NCBI GenBank assembly: GCA_030411725.1
Contig: MU839838.1
Span: forward strand, 682,001-746,000
Origin: Echria macrotheca
Lineage: Eukaryota; Ascomycota; Sordariomycetes; Sordariales; Schizotheciaceae
DNA: 64,000 nucleotides
Direction: 5' to 3'
Position numbers and translations under genes: made by a program. The notes beneath the pieces were generated by a model that was not told where the DNA came from, searched no databases, and saw only the letters and a program-made list of their open reading frames with translations. Shown in pieces: positions 19,611 through 30,164 of the stretch. How positions within the stretch are numbered: position 1 is the first letter of the stretch; the number at the start of each line of letters is the position of its first letter.

Positions 19611-20347
19611 TGGTAGCGAAAACTGTAGGATTCTTTTGGATAGCTGTTAAGGGGACCTCGAAAGGCTTTGTATGACTGCATTGGAACGGAGTCTGGGTTT
19701 TGAGTGAGTTGGCCGGTTTTACGATTTTGACACCTGATACCAACTTCGGAGCTTGGATATTTTGCAACTTACGGCCACATGTTTGGGAATATGGAGTCGA
19801 TTGGATAATGAGGAAAACCAGATACCTAGTATGAATGTAAAAAATCTGGCCAAAGGCTGGATTGACTTGTTTCAATTGTATACAACGCGTACGCCTGAAT
19901 CTGAAGGTTCAACTAACTGTAGTACAATACCCATTCATAGCGAACCAAGAGCGAGTCTCGATGGCAACGTGACAAAACTTGTAGAATGCATCCGTCTGGG
20001 GCGCTCGATATCTCTCTGGCCTCTGGTTGTCGTCGAATTAAAGAAGGATTGAAAGAGAGGGGACTTGTAGCGGCTGAGCTATTAAGCACAGGGGTTTAGA
20101 TTTCACCTGCCCCACTAAAAAATCGTGGAGCTTGGGCTCCTCGCGCGCAGACGACCAAGTAACCCCACCTCTGATTTTGTCAGGTAGACGAGCTCCGCTT
20201 CTTACTCGACTGACCGGCGTCGTTCTTGTTTCCAAGACCCGTCACGTCTTTGGGATTCCTTTGCTTTTCGAAGATCGCACGAGGGACACTGATTGCCCGT
20301 CCGTCTACAGCGGCGCCCGACTTGGGCAACACAGGACAGTCGCAGAG
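19611..20347. other. Intergenic region between frq and prefoldin subunit 3
   Basis: A 737-bp spacer holding the frq 3' UTR and the promoter of the next gene. In Neurospora a light-inducible antisense transcript, qrf, begins downstream of frq and runs back across it. Several CGAT tetramers occur here (19797, 19957, 20004), but nothing in the sequence proves an antisense promoter. Confidence 0.45.
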
Positions 20348-21296
20348 ATGGCGAGCAAAGGGAAGGAGCCGGCGGCGAGGTAAGTTGCTCGGTCTGAGAG
20401 GAAACCCGGGGCGGGCTGTTGTAGGGTGAGAGAGTGGAAAGAAGCTGACTTGATGGATATGGTAGTGCCGCCGGCGCCAGCGCAGGCAAGACGAATCCCC
20501 GGGGGATACCGTACGCGCCGTTTGTCGACAAAGTCGAGGATTATGTATCGACACGGGCGGATGTCGAGCCGACGCTTAGGAGTTTTCAGGAGATGATTGC
20601 GTGAGTTTGAAACCTGGGATGAGGGAGGAAGAGCGTGGCTGATTCGGGCTCTCGGGCGGGATTAGGAAGTACCAGTTCATGGAGCAGAACCTACAGCGGC
20701 GCGTGGCAGGGTTGAAGGACAAGCTGCCTGATATCCAAAAGACGCTGGATACGGTGCAGTTTCTGAAGTTGAGGAAGGTGGGTTCTGGCCCTTGGAGGTT
20801 GAGGATGGAAAGGGGTTTTGAGGTTGACCGGGACGCAGGACGAGACGGAACCGATAGAGACGACGTTCGAGCTCAACGAGACGCTTTACGCCAAGGCGGA
20901 GATACCACCGACGGATGAGGTTTACTTGTGGCTTGGCGTAAGGCTATGCTGAGGACTACGGTCTTTATGAAAGTGGCTAACGCGAGGGCAGGCGAATGTT
21001 ATGCTGTCGTATCCTATCGATGAGGCCGAGGAGCTCCTGACGTCGAAGCTCAAGGCCGCGAAAACGAGCCTGTCAAACTGCGAAGAGGATTTGGACTTTT
21101 TGAGGGAACAGATCACGGTAGGCCCCTCAGTTTATGTTGGCCTCTGCCTTAAACTGATTGGAAGTAGACGATGGAAGTTGCCATTGCGAGAGTCTATAAC
21201 TGGGATGTCGTGCAAAAGCGCAAGGAAAAGGAGGATGAGGAGAAGCAAAACGAGAAACGGAAAGGAAAGGGGGCTGACGTGCCGCCAGGAGGTTGA
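20348..21296 (+). CDS. Prefoldin subunit 3 (Pac10/VBP1)
   Basis: Predicted 210-residue alpha-type subunit of the hexameric prefoldin co-chaperone, which delivers nascent actin and tubulin to the CCT chaperonin. Six exons: 20348-20379, 20466-20600, 20666-20777, 20839-20937, 20992-21117, 21168-21296; all five introns are GT..AG with lengths of 50-86 nt. The spliced protein reads NPRGIPYAPFVDKVEDYV, then a coiled coil (FMEQNLQRRVAGLKDKLPDI), the beta-hairpin region (TTFELNETLYAKAEIPPTDE, VYLWLGANVMLSYPIDEA), then the returning coiled coil (TSLSNCEEDLDFLREQITTM) and a lysine-rich tail. This is the expected prefoldin architecture. Chaperone partner genes (TBCC, about 17 kb away) are not adjacent. 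Confidence 0.95.
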
Positions 21297-22026
21297 ACAG
21301 TACGATACTGCGGTTTGCTTTGCATTATGACAAACTCAACAAAATCTTATAGTGCAGTGGTTCAGGCCGAAAGGGATATTCTAAGAAGGAAGGGCTCTAG
21401 TCCAAAATCTAGATCCCGAGACGAAACATATGCCAACCCGCAACTCCAAGTTGCGGTGGCCGGCTGTTGAACCCAATCTTGACTCGCGTGATAGACGTCA
21501 TTGGATGGTTCTCTGGTGTGTGGTTCCCTCTGGTGATGGGTACACCCGCCTCAAACGTGAGACTTGCCAAACCCCAATTAAGGTTGACTTTGGATTAAAC
21601 TACATGACGATCTATGCATGGCCGTTTGATGATGATGCCTGTTGCCGCTGCAGGGAGACTCTGGCCGTGTTTGAAAACCGAGGGGCAGGAGACGTTTGGC
21701 GGGGTGCCAAGTCTCGTTAACGATGACGATGGTAGAAAACCCCCACCGCCTTGGTGGACAGGAGGGGCCCGGACCAGCTTGACCCTTTTCAGGCACCTCA
21801 CAATTTACACAGGCTCCGCCTTCCCTGCTCCGTCAGCCTTCAACAAGCCCAGTTTTCCTCGACGGTTTTGGTTTTCTTACCAGCTTGTCTCTCTGTCTTT
21901 TTGTCGCCCACCCTCGAGTCCTGTGATCCGGGACAGCGTCTGTTTTCCCTCAACATAACCTCCTGCAGCGCCGCCAGCCCGAGACCCCAACCTCCGCGAG
22001 AACCTGTTGCTGAAAACACCGAAGCC
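21297..22026. other. Intergenic region upstream of sec14
   Basis: A 730-bp spacer between the prefoldin gene 3' end and the sec14 start. The last 200 bp are pyrimidine-rich (repeated TTTCTT and CTCTGTC-like words), as is usual for fungal promoters and leaders. No supportable gene. Confidence 0.5.
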
Positions 22027-23215
22027 ATGGCTGCCAAGGACGGTATCGAGCTTGATCCCAAGTACGACGACTACGATTTCCCCTACAAGGCGCCTGTCGA
22101 GCAGAGTGGCCATGCCGGCTACCTCACGGCTGCCCAGCAGGCGCAGGTGCACCAGCTGCGCCTGATGCTCGAGGCCGAGGGCTTCACCAAGCGCCTCGAC
22201 ACTCTGACGCTGGTACGCCGAAGACTGGTTGGACTAACGGAAACAATTTCTAACTGATGGTCCGCAGCTGCGATTCCTCCGCGCCCGCAAGTTCGACGTC
22301 AACCTGAGCAAGCAGATGTAGGGACCACGGCACAATGCAGCCACTCGGAGCTGACTTGGACAGGTTCGTCGACTGCGAGAAGTGGCGGAAAGACACTGGC
22401 CTCGACGAGGCTGTCCCAACGTGGGAGTACCCCGAGAAAGCGAAGATTTTTGAATACTATCCTCAATACTACCACAAGACCGACAAGGTACGTTCTCTAT
22501 TCGCGTACATCACCGGCGAAGCGATCCGGATACGGGCATGCTAATTTTGTCTCTGATATAGGACGGGCGTCCCGTCTACATCGAAAAGCTCGGCGGCATC
22601 GACCTGACTGCCATGACCAAGATCACGACGGAACAGCGCATGCTGCTGAACCTGGCGGTCGAGTACGAGCGTCTCGCGGACCCAAGGCTGCCGGCGTGCA
22701 GTCGCAAGAGCGGTTATCTGCTTGAGACCTGCTGCACCATTATGGACCTCAAGGGCGTCGGCCTCATGAAGGCCCCTCAGGTGTTTGGTTATGTCAAGCA
22801 GGCCAGCGGCATGAGCCAAAACTACTACCCGGAGCGTCTCGGAAAGCTTTATCTGATCAACGCCCCTTGGGGCTTCAGCGGTGTGTGGAACGTCGTCAAG
22901 GGTTGGCTGGATCCCGTCACGGTGCAAAAGATTCACGTCCTCGGCAGCGGCTACCAGTCGGAGTTGTTGAAGCAGGTCCCCGCCGAGAACTTGCCTAAGG
23001 AGTTTGGCGGTACTTGCCAGTGCCAGGGTGGCTGCGAGATGAGCGACATGGGGCCGTGGCGCGAGAAGGAGTGGGCTCGCCCTGCCAAGTGGGAGAAGGA
23101 GGCGAACGCGATCAAGCCCAGCCCTTCTGAAATCGTGGAGGCCCCTGGCAACTCAGGCAGTGCTGCTCCGGCTCTGGCCGAAGAGGCCACGGCTCCCGCT
23201 CCCGCTGCCGCATAG
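22027..23215 (+). CDS. sec14: Sec14 phosphatidylinositol/phosphatidylcholine transfer protein
   Basis: Predicted 337-residue cytosolic and Golgi-associated lipid transfer protein that coordinates phosphoinositide supply with secretion. Exons: 22027-22212, 22268-22317, 22364-22487, 22562-23215, introns 55, 46 and 74 nt. An N-terminal CRAL-TRIO-N helical region (QVHQLRLMLEAEGFTKRLDT, LTLLRFLRARKFDVNLSKQM) precedes the CRAL-TRIO lipid-binding fold with DGRPVYIEKLGGIDLTAM, TIMDLKGVGL, NYYPERLGKLYLINAPWGFS and IHVLGSGYQSELLKQVP. The C-terminal ENLPKEFGGTCQC motif is typical. The last 60 residues are Ala/Pro/Glu-rich and probably disordered. Confidence 0.96.
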
Positions 23216-23780
23216 GTGGGGAATGGGGGGTCGAAGACGGAGCTGGTGACGGAGTGAGCTGTTGTTCCCAAGCTTAAGCGGTTGAGCGTGAGGCTGGTAG
23301 CGCCAGCATGTGCAGCCAGCCATGAAGGACCGCCGGAGCAAGAGTGGTAAAATGCTAGGTGTTGCAACCTGGCCGAGTTGGGCATACATGGATGGAGGAC
23401 TTTGTCCAGACCTTAAGGTGATCTGCAGGCCGTAGATACGCGGTGTCGCCGTCTGACCGACGTAGGTAGTTTTCGTTCTTCCGCATGAATACACAATAGA
23501 TCCCTTATAATCCGCAGAGATGATTTCCTCCCGAATGATGACTGAGTGTGAAATGGGTATCTTTATTCCAAACCATTGACTAGCACAGTTGAACAGACTC
23601 CTAAACTCCCAAACCAACAAGCCATTCGCCATCCGCCATCCAGCCGACTCGATTTTCCAACGCATCTCTGACACTCTTACAACCCAATGGCCATAAGTTT
23701 ACCCAACCCAACCGCAGCCTCCAAACGGTCCATCCTCAACCCAGATTCCCCAAACCCACCACATCACAGCGTTGATACTC
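23216..23780. other. Convergent intergenic region sec14 / mis14
   Basis: A 565-bp spacer between two converging 3' ends. It should carry the 3' UTRs and poly(A) signals of both genes. Reading frames across it are fragmented and unconvincing. Confidence 0.5.
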
Positions 23781-24534
23781 CTACAACTCAGTAGCCACAT
23801 ACCCAGCCGCAACCCTAGCCCTCTCCATCTTGGCCACAGTAGCAGGCATATCCTTCTTGAGCCCGACGAGCGTCTCCACGGTCGCCCGGTACCGCTTCTC
23901 GACCTCGGCCTGCCGATCGAGCGGCCCGACGCCCTCGAGCGCCTTCGCCCCGGAAGCGGCGGCCGCCTCGCTCTCGACGCGCTCGCGCGCGTTGGCCAGC
24001 GCCGCCTCGTCGGCCTGGATGCCCGCCCTCGAGGCGGACGCGAACGCGGCGGCCGTCGTGGAGGGCACGCGCCGCTTGAGTTGGGCGATCGAGCGGAGGA
24101 GGTCTTCTTCCTCCCTCGCTAGGGATTCCATCTTCTCGCGGAGGCGGGCGTCGAAGGGTTCGTATTGGATTTGGGGTTCTTGTGTTGGAGATGAAGAAGA
24201 GGAGGGGGAGAGGGAAAGGTGGTGGTGGGATGGGTTGACGGGGAGGCCGTTTATGGATATGTTTTTGGAGGCTAGGGTGAATGTTTGGGTTATGTACTGC
24301 AGGACGAAAGTTAGTAAGATGGTGGGTGGGTAGGGGAAAGAAAGGGAGGAGACGTACGTCGTTGACCATCTGCTCGATGCGCACGCGCAGTTCATCTTCT
24401 TGGCCGTCGGCGCCTTCGACTGGTGGGAAGGCGGCGTCGATGCTCTCTGCCGCGGCGCGTCGGACGTTGGCGATTAGGTAGGACAGATCCTCGGGGGACT
24501 GGAGTTCGATTTTGCGCTGGGTTGTTGAGTCCAT
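23781..24534 (-). CDS. mis14: Kinetochore protein Mis14/Nsl1 (MIS12 complex)
   Basis: Predicted 230-residue subunit of the MIS12/MIND complex, which links inner centromeric chromatin to the NDC80 complex. Two exons: 24534-24358 and 24296-23781, intron 61 nt (GTACGT..CTGCAG). The N terminus RKIELQSPEDLSYLIANVRR is the hallmark of the Mis14-like family. It is followed by a short helix (LRVRIEQMVNDYITQTFTLA), a serine-rich loop, the YEPFDARLREKMESLAREEE segment, and a predicted coiled coil (LLRSIAQLKRRVPSTTA). The C-terminal third is alanine-rich and helical. Function is assigned from family membership; kinetochore proteins diverge fast, so the resemblance is local. Confidence 0.85.
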
Positions 24535-25523
24535 CTTTTCTTCTTCTTTTTAATCCTGAAACTGCCCTGCGGCGACAACTCGAGGTTTGGAGGGGTCCTT
24601 TTCGCGATGGGCTGGGCGCGCGGGATGGTAAACATTCAAGTGGTTCACGTTATCGATAACAATAAGGAAGAGCTTGGCACGTGCGAATTCCGGCTCCACT
24701 GCGTGTGGACTGTGGGCGGAGGACCGTTATCTTATCAGTGCAGCTCCGGGCTCGGCGAGTGTGGGGCTGGCGGGGTCCGGTGCTTGATTCAATGCTGATT
24801 GCATACAGTCTGCAGTGTGGACGGGCAAAGGGTCCGAGTCTGTGCAACTGGACCTACATATCCTGCGTGCATCGGATGGACGGCAGATACAGCATGAACT
24901 GGGCGATTTGCAGACTGGCTCCGCAGCTGCGTATGTCTGGACGGCAGCTGCCTCAGCTACCTTTCCGATCTCGATCGGTTGATGTTAGGATAACTTGTAC
25001 TGACATGGCCGTGACTATCTCAACTGTGCTGTAGATGGTTAATGAAGAGAAGCCTTCGAATCGAAATGTAAATCTAAGAGAAAAAGATGCATGAAGAGAC
25101 TGAATATTGCTATGTGCATGTTCCTGTACACAAGAGCAAGCAGACCACGCCGCGATCCAAAACCAGCCAACTCCCCAAAGTTCTCCCAAGCGTGTGAGTA
25201 GAGTACGAATAAAGACAAACCCTCTGCGTCCGAGTCCCAAAAGACCGAGAATGAAACCCGTTTCCTCCTCTTCCAATACATATGGACGTCGGCAACGCTC
25301 TTTGCTGCCGCTAGGGCAGCCGATACTGGCCCCATGTCCGTCTGATATGTGATGGATTGGTGTTCCTAACAGAAACCAAATCCTAATGACCCCAAATCAA
25401 ATCCCAAACGCCCAAAACCGACTGTAATGAAGTAGCGCTTCTCGCAAGCAAATCCAGCTCTAGTGGATGTGTCATCGCGCAGTACTGATGTCGGAAATCA
25501 TGTGGAAACAAACACCCGTTTGC
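24535..25523. other. Intergenic region upstream of mis14
   Basis: About 1 kb between the mis14 start and the 3' end of the next minus-strand gene. An E-box-like GCACGTGCG lies near 24678. The stretch from about 25000 to 25440 is AT-richer and looks like 3' UTR of the upstream gene. No supportable gene. Confidence 0.45.
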
Positions 25524-26088
25524 CTACTGCGGAAGAATCTTCTTGATGTCCTCGTCCGTGAGGCAAATGTCGATGACCTCATCTCGACGCTGCTCCAGCG
25601 GGGTGTACTCGAAATCGACGTACGAAGGAAGGAACAACTCGGGGTTCCAAACAAAGCCCTGGCTGGAGGACAAGTACGAGATCTGACCGCCCAAGAGTTA
25701 GTTGCCACAGCCGCCACATCGGTCACATCTACAAAAAAGGGAAGCTTACCAGACGCGGTGGCCCTTCAGGGTCGTCGGCGATATTGATAGTTGTACACTC
25801 TTGCTCGCAAAAGGTGGAGCCTAGGAGGCGGTGTGTTAGAGATACAGATTGTTTGCCGGAGGTCTTCTTACTCATGAGGCTCGGCCGGCGAGTATGCAAC
25901 ATCTTCTGCTTCTGCGCCGATCGAGTGGAAGTCGAGCCGGGCGTGCTGGGAGAGGCAGGCGAGCTTGGGGAGCTAGAATACGACGAGGAGGACGACCCGG
26001 CTTCGTTCTTCGAAATCTGGCGACGGTGACGATGGTGGCCGTGCTCCATGTTGGGCGGCGGAGCGGGGATAGTGATAGACGAAGACAT
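25524..26088 (-). CDS. Small conserved-looking protein of unknown function
   Basis: Three exons, 26088-25872, 25820-25750 and 25682-25524, encode 148 residues. The first intron (51 nt, GTAAG..CTAAC..CCTAG) is a multiple of three without a stop, so a retained form would be 17 residues longer; the second is 67 nt. The N-terminal half is a Ser/Pro-rich, His/Arg-containing disordered segment. The C-terminal half reads STFCEQECTTINIADDPEGP, then PRLISYLSSSQGFVWNPELF, then LPSYVDFEYTPLEQRRDEVI and ends in an acidic helix. That compact order (two nearby cysteines, aromatic strands, acidic helix) looks like a conserved small domain, but I do not recognise it and assign no function. The gene diverges from rpt3. 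Confidence 0.7.
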
Positions 26089-27110
26089 GTTGGAGGATCT
26101 TATCTTATGGGATAGCGTCGAGCACAAGATCCTCCAGGTGGTGAAGACAGCTGCGGCGTGATCAAGGAGTGTTGCGACGATCGGCGATGCTGAAATATGC
26201 TGCTGCCGACTGGGTGCCCAGAGCTGGGTGAAAGGGTGGGCTCATGAATGCAAGAGGCAAGATGCTCAACAAAGCAGGCAGAGGGTGTTGGAGGCCCTGG
26301 AAGTTGGGATGGCGGCACCTTGCGGAATTGAGATTCAGAGCACGCAAGAAGCAGGATGACTATGGCGGTGGGAAGATGCTAAAAGGCACAGGCCTTTAAT
26401 CGGGTTGCGAGTGGATAAGTACTGTCTGGGACTAGAGTAGACCACGAGGCAAGTGAGTAATAAGGTGAGCTCCGGCAAAGCGACTGTTCAAAGAAGCATG
26501 ACAGTCCAATGACAGCTGGATGGCTCGACAGGGCTACGTGGGAGTGCATTGAGCAGGTCTTGGCTCTTCAGGAGCTTGTCGCCTGCGAGTGTCTGCGGGG
26601 AAAGTGACCAGCCACTGCCGGAGTGACAGTGCAGCACCATCTTTGTTGGGCCACTCAACCGCCTGCTCTGCTGGCGCCATGCAAGTACACTACAATGAGA
26701 TGAGCTGGATGGACTTGAAGAGAAAAATACTTTCGGCTCGAGTCTCGACTGCAGCAGTTTGTTGCTTGCTTAAGAAGTACCGAGTGGGTTGGGCTGAGCT
26801 CCCAGCTGGTGGCAGAATGGGCCAATCAGAGAACGGCGTCGCTCAGGCTCCAGGCGGATGACGAGAGCCACTGGCGAGCATGCGAGCTAGCGCCAAGACC
26901 AGCCACGGCACGCGCTGCGAGGCGAAAGCTGGCGCAGAACCGCAACGAACGCTTTCCATCAACTACACATTGCACGACACTCAACAACCCCCATTCTCAC
27001 CATCACGCGCATACCGGTAACGAGTAATTTTAAAGCGACCGAGAAGAGCATCTGGTTTACAGCATCCAACGTCTCCTAGTTTCGCATCGCAGCCGAAAGC
27101 AACCGTCAAA
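26089..27110. promoter_or_regulatory. Divergent promoter region of the 148-residue gene and rpt3
   Basis: A 1.02-kb spacer between divergent starts. GGTGGCAGA at 26808 differs by one base from the yeast proteasome-gene element GGTGGCAAA, which is suggestive beside a proteasome gene but could be chance. The last 90 bp before the rpt3 ATG look like a leader. Confidence 0.4.
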
Positions 27111-28482
27111 ATGGGCGACGTCCTGACCGAGAGCCCCGTCAACAACACCCTCGCCCAAAAGAAGAGCCTCTTCTCTACCATCCCTAGCATCGAGAACTTC
27201 GAGGGAGTACCATCCGAGGGCGGGGACGAGTATGTGACGCTCAAGAGGCTGCAGAGGCAGCTGGAGTACATCCAGCTGCAGGAAGAATACATCAAGGACG
27301 AGCAGAGGTATGATCCGCAACCGCCATCTACGTGTTGAGCAGGAGCTGATATGATGCGCAGGAGCTTAAAGCGCGAACTCGTACGGGCCCAGGAGGAGAT
27401 CAAGCGCATCCAGAGTGTGCCCCTCGTCATCGGCCAGTTTATGGAGGCGATCGATCAAAAGTGAGCAGCCAAGCCTCCCTCGGCGTGGTTTCGTCATTAA
27501 CACAAGATCTAGCACCGGCATCGTGCAGTCCAGTACCGGTTCCAATTATGTTGTTCGAATCCTCTCGACTCTCGACCGCGAGAAGCTCAAGCCGTCCTCG
27601 TCCGTTGCCCTGCATCGCCACTCGAATGCGCTTGTCGACATCCTGCCGCCCGAGGCCGACTCGTCCATCGCCATGCTCGGGGCTGACGAGAAGCCAGATG
27701 TCACGTACGCTGATGTCGGTGGGCTGGATATGCAGAAGCAGGAAATCCGGGAAGCCGTCGAACTGCCGTTGACACATTTTGATCTGTACAAGCAGATTGG
27801 TATCGACCCGCCCCGAGGTGTGCTGCTCTACGGACCTCCTGGTACCGGAAAGACCATGCTGGTCAAGGCGGTCGCCAATTCCACCACGGCCAATTTTATC
27901 CGTGTTGTCGGCTCCGAGTTCGTCCAGAAGTATCTCGGCGAAGGCCCTCGAATGGTCCGCGACGTCTTCCGGATGGCCCGGGAAAACGCGCCTGCCATTA
28001 TTTTCATTGACGAAATCGATGCCATCGCAACGAAGCGTTTCGACGCCCAGACGGGTGCCGACCGTGAGGTGCAGCGTATTCTTTTGGAACTTCTCAACCA
28101 GATGGACGGTTTCGATCAGACCGCCAACGTCAAGGTGATCATGGCCACCAACCGCGCCGACACGCTGGATCCCGCCTTGCTCCGTCCCGGCCGTCTGGAC
28201 CGGAAGATTGAGTTCCCCAGCCTCCGCGATCGTCGCGAGCGCCGTCTCATCTTCACCACGATCGCCAGCAAGATGAGTCTGGCGCCCGAGGTGGATCTGG
28301 ACAGCCTGATTGTCCGCAACGATCCGCTCAGCGGTGCTGTGATTGCGGCCATCATGCAGGAGGCTGGGCTGCGCGCCGTGCGCAAGAACAGGTACAACAT
28401 CATCCAGGTTGACCTGGAGGATGCGTACAGCAGCCAGGTGAAGGGGTCGACGGACGAGAACAAGTTTGACTTTTACAAGTGA
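27111..28482 (+). CDS. rpt3: 26S proteasome regulatory ATPase Rpt3 (subunit 6B)
   Basis: Predicted 421-residue AAA ATPase of the hexameric ring at the base of the 19S regulatory particle, which unfolds and translocates ubiquitinated substrates into the 20S core. Exons: 27111-27307, 27362-27460, 27513-28482; introns 54 and 52 nt. An N-terminal coiled coil (LKRLQRQLEYIQLQEEYIKD) is followed by the OB domain, then the AAA module with Walker A GPPGTGKT at about 206-213, Walker B IIFIDEID at about 261-268, sensor and arginine-finger region (ATNRADTLDPALLRPGRLDR), and a C terminus ending NKFDFYK. The length and the VPLVIGQFMEAID motif fit Rpt3 rather than the other five Rpt subunits. Confidence 0.97.
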
Positions 28483-29075
28483 GCGGGCGTAATTAGCGGG
28501 GGTGGGGGCGGTGGATCGTAGAGGTCTTTTGTATGAATATGCTCCCATAGAACTGGCTACCTGGCGGTTAGATGTCGGGTAGTCGGTGATGTATTCAGAC
28601 TTTTTCTTGACCGTGTTCCAAGTGATGCGCCTGAATATACTCTGCTGATCGACATGAGAGTCTGTTTCTTTACCTCCAGTTTGCCTATTACGAACAACGC
28701 CTTGCGAAGCTACGTTTTCAAGAACACCGTGGAAGACATCGAGTACGACGAGCTAGAGAGCTAAAAGAGGTAAGGACACCCACGCGTGTGTAAAATCCCC
28801 GTGGTATTGACAAATCCTTTTGTTGAAAACTTGGGTGGGGGAAGGAGAGAGAAGAGAGAGCTGGGTGGGCTCTGGACTAATCTAGACTACTCAGACTACT
28901 CAAGTCTAGACCGGGCGGGCAAAGCTGCTGTGGCTCCGGTACCAAGGTATCAAGATTTAAATGGCCCGCCCTCGTTGGAGCGGATGTCTCATCAACTGCC
29001 TGCACGGCCTGTGGTGTCTTTCGAAACAACCTGGAAACTCAGGTACCTTGGCCTCACCCTCATTCCCAGTGTCCT

Positions 29076-29158
29076 CATGTATGTATATGTACATCTATGT
29101 GTATGTATGTATGTGTATGTATGTATGTCTATGTAATGTATGTCTATGTAATGTATAC
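29076..29158. repeat. ATGT/CTATGT microsatellite
   Basis: About 83 bp of irregular ATGT and CTATGTA units, interrupted by TATGTACATC near its start and two TCTATGTAATGTATG repeats near its end. A simple-sequence tract in the rpt3/lst7 spacer with no apparent coding role. Confidence 0.85.
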
Positions 29159-29249
29159 ATGATATTTCTGTCATCACTCACTGACTGTGAGCACTAAGAA
29201 AAGAAATGATCATGCCTCCTCGACAACGCATTTCGGGCATAGAAAAGGT

Positions 29250-29388
29250 ACCTGTTGTGACGATTGGGCAACAGACCCACACCCATTGAGCCAACCTTCC
29301 AAAAGGATTGCCAGAATTCTAAGGTCAGCACCTCAGAACCCTAACTGTGGATATATGCCAGCACGACCCGCCAGGGCCGTGACTCCTG
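29250..29388. repeat. Degenerate dispersed repeat, copy B
   Basis: Second copy of the repeat at 1452-1594, in the same orientation. The core CCTTCCAAAAGGATTGCCAG is identical, followed by TTCTAAGGTCAG (TTCCAAGGTCAG in copy A), AACCCTAACTGTGG (CTGCGG in A) and ATATATGCCAGCACGA. Sites where C in one copy is T in the other occur in both directions, which fits mutational decay by C-to-T change on both copies. Confidence 0.7.
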
Positions 29389-30164
29389 TAGCCAAGAGGA
29401 GAAGAGACGTAGAAAGACACTGCACACGAGGACAAATTTTTTTTTCCAGAACGCTTGTTGAATATGCTATTCGACCAATGCTGGCTACCAAAAAAGCTCA
29501 AAGCTCCACACGCAGTCCAAAGAATACATGCCAAAATACACATGTAGAATGTGATACCATAGTGCCGCCGGTCGGGTATGGATGGGTATGGGTATATCCT
29601 CCACGTCCACGTCCACCACCATCTCCTTCTCACCCCGGTCTCTCTCATCCCCCAACCACCCTGGTGTCCCTCCCATAATCACGCCATGATACCATCAACA
29701 TGAAAACCCCTTCAACCCGTCTTCCTTCCTGATCTCCCCAAGTCTCCCCATATCTCCTTGCCGACCAATATCCAAGTATACGTCTATCTCATCCCCATCA
29801 AAACGCCCCTGTTGCCATTGTAATCCCCCATCTATAGATTCCCGACGCCATAAAACCCCGTCCAAATGGTGTGTGTGTGTGTGATTGCCCCGACCAGCCA
29901 GATGCAGATGAAGATGCCATATTCCCCCTTTCCCTTTCTCCGATCCCATTCCTCGTTCCCGGTCTATGTATGATGTTGAATGTGAAACCCCCTCCCCCTC
30001 GGTAGTCTGTAGATCGACCTTCCCCTCGTGGTTGGATGTTGGCGGCAACACCCCTTCTGTTGTGGTAGTTGTTGTGTGTATGCTGTGGCGAGATGGTCAT
30101 TACTTCATTACCCATACCCTCTTCCCATTCCTTCTTCTCCTTTCAAGACAGCTAGTACTCTGTC

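Larger units (their letters stand above)
28483..30164. other. Convergent intergenic region rpt3 / lst7
   Basis: A 1.68-kb spacer between converging genes. It contains an ATGT-type microsatellite (29076-29158), copy B of the dispersed repeat (29250-29388) and a pyrimidine-rich tract from about 29580 to 30160. No supportable protein gene; the many short frames overlap and have no domain. Confidence 0.55.

Noticed and set aside
27439..28548. 369-codon open frame on the minus strand
   Set aside because: It is the antisense shadow of the rpt3 coding exon, whose AAA ATPase motifs are unambiguous.
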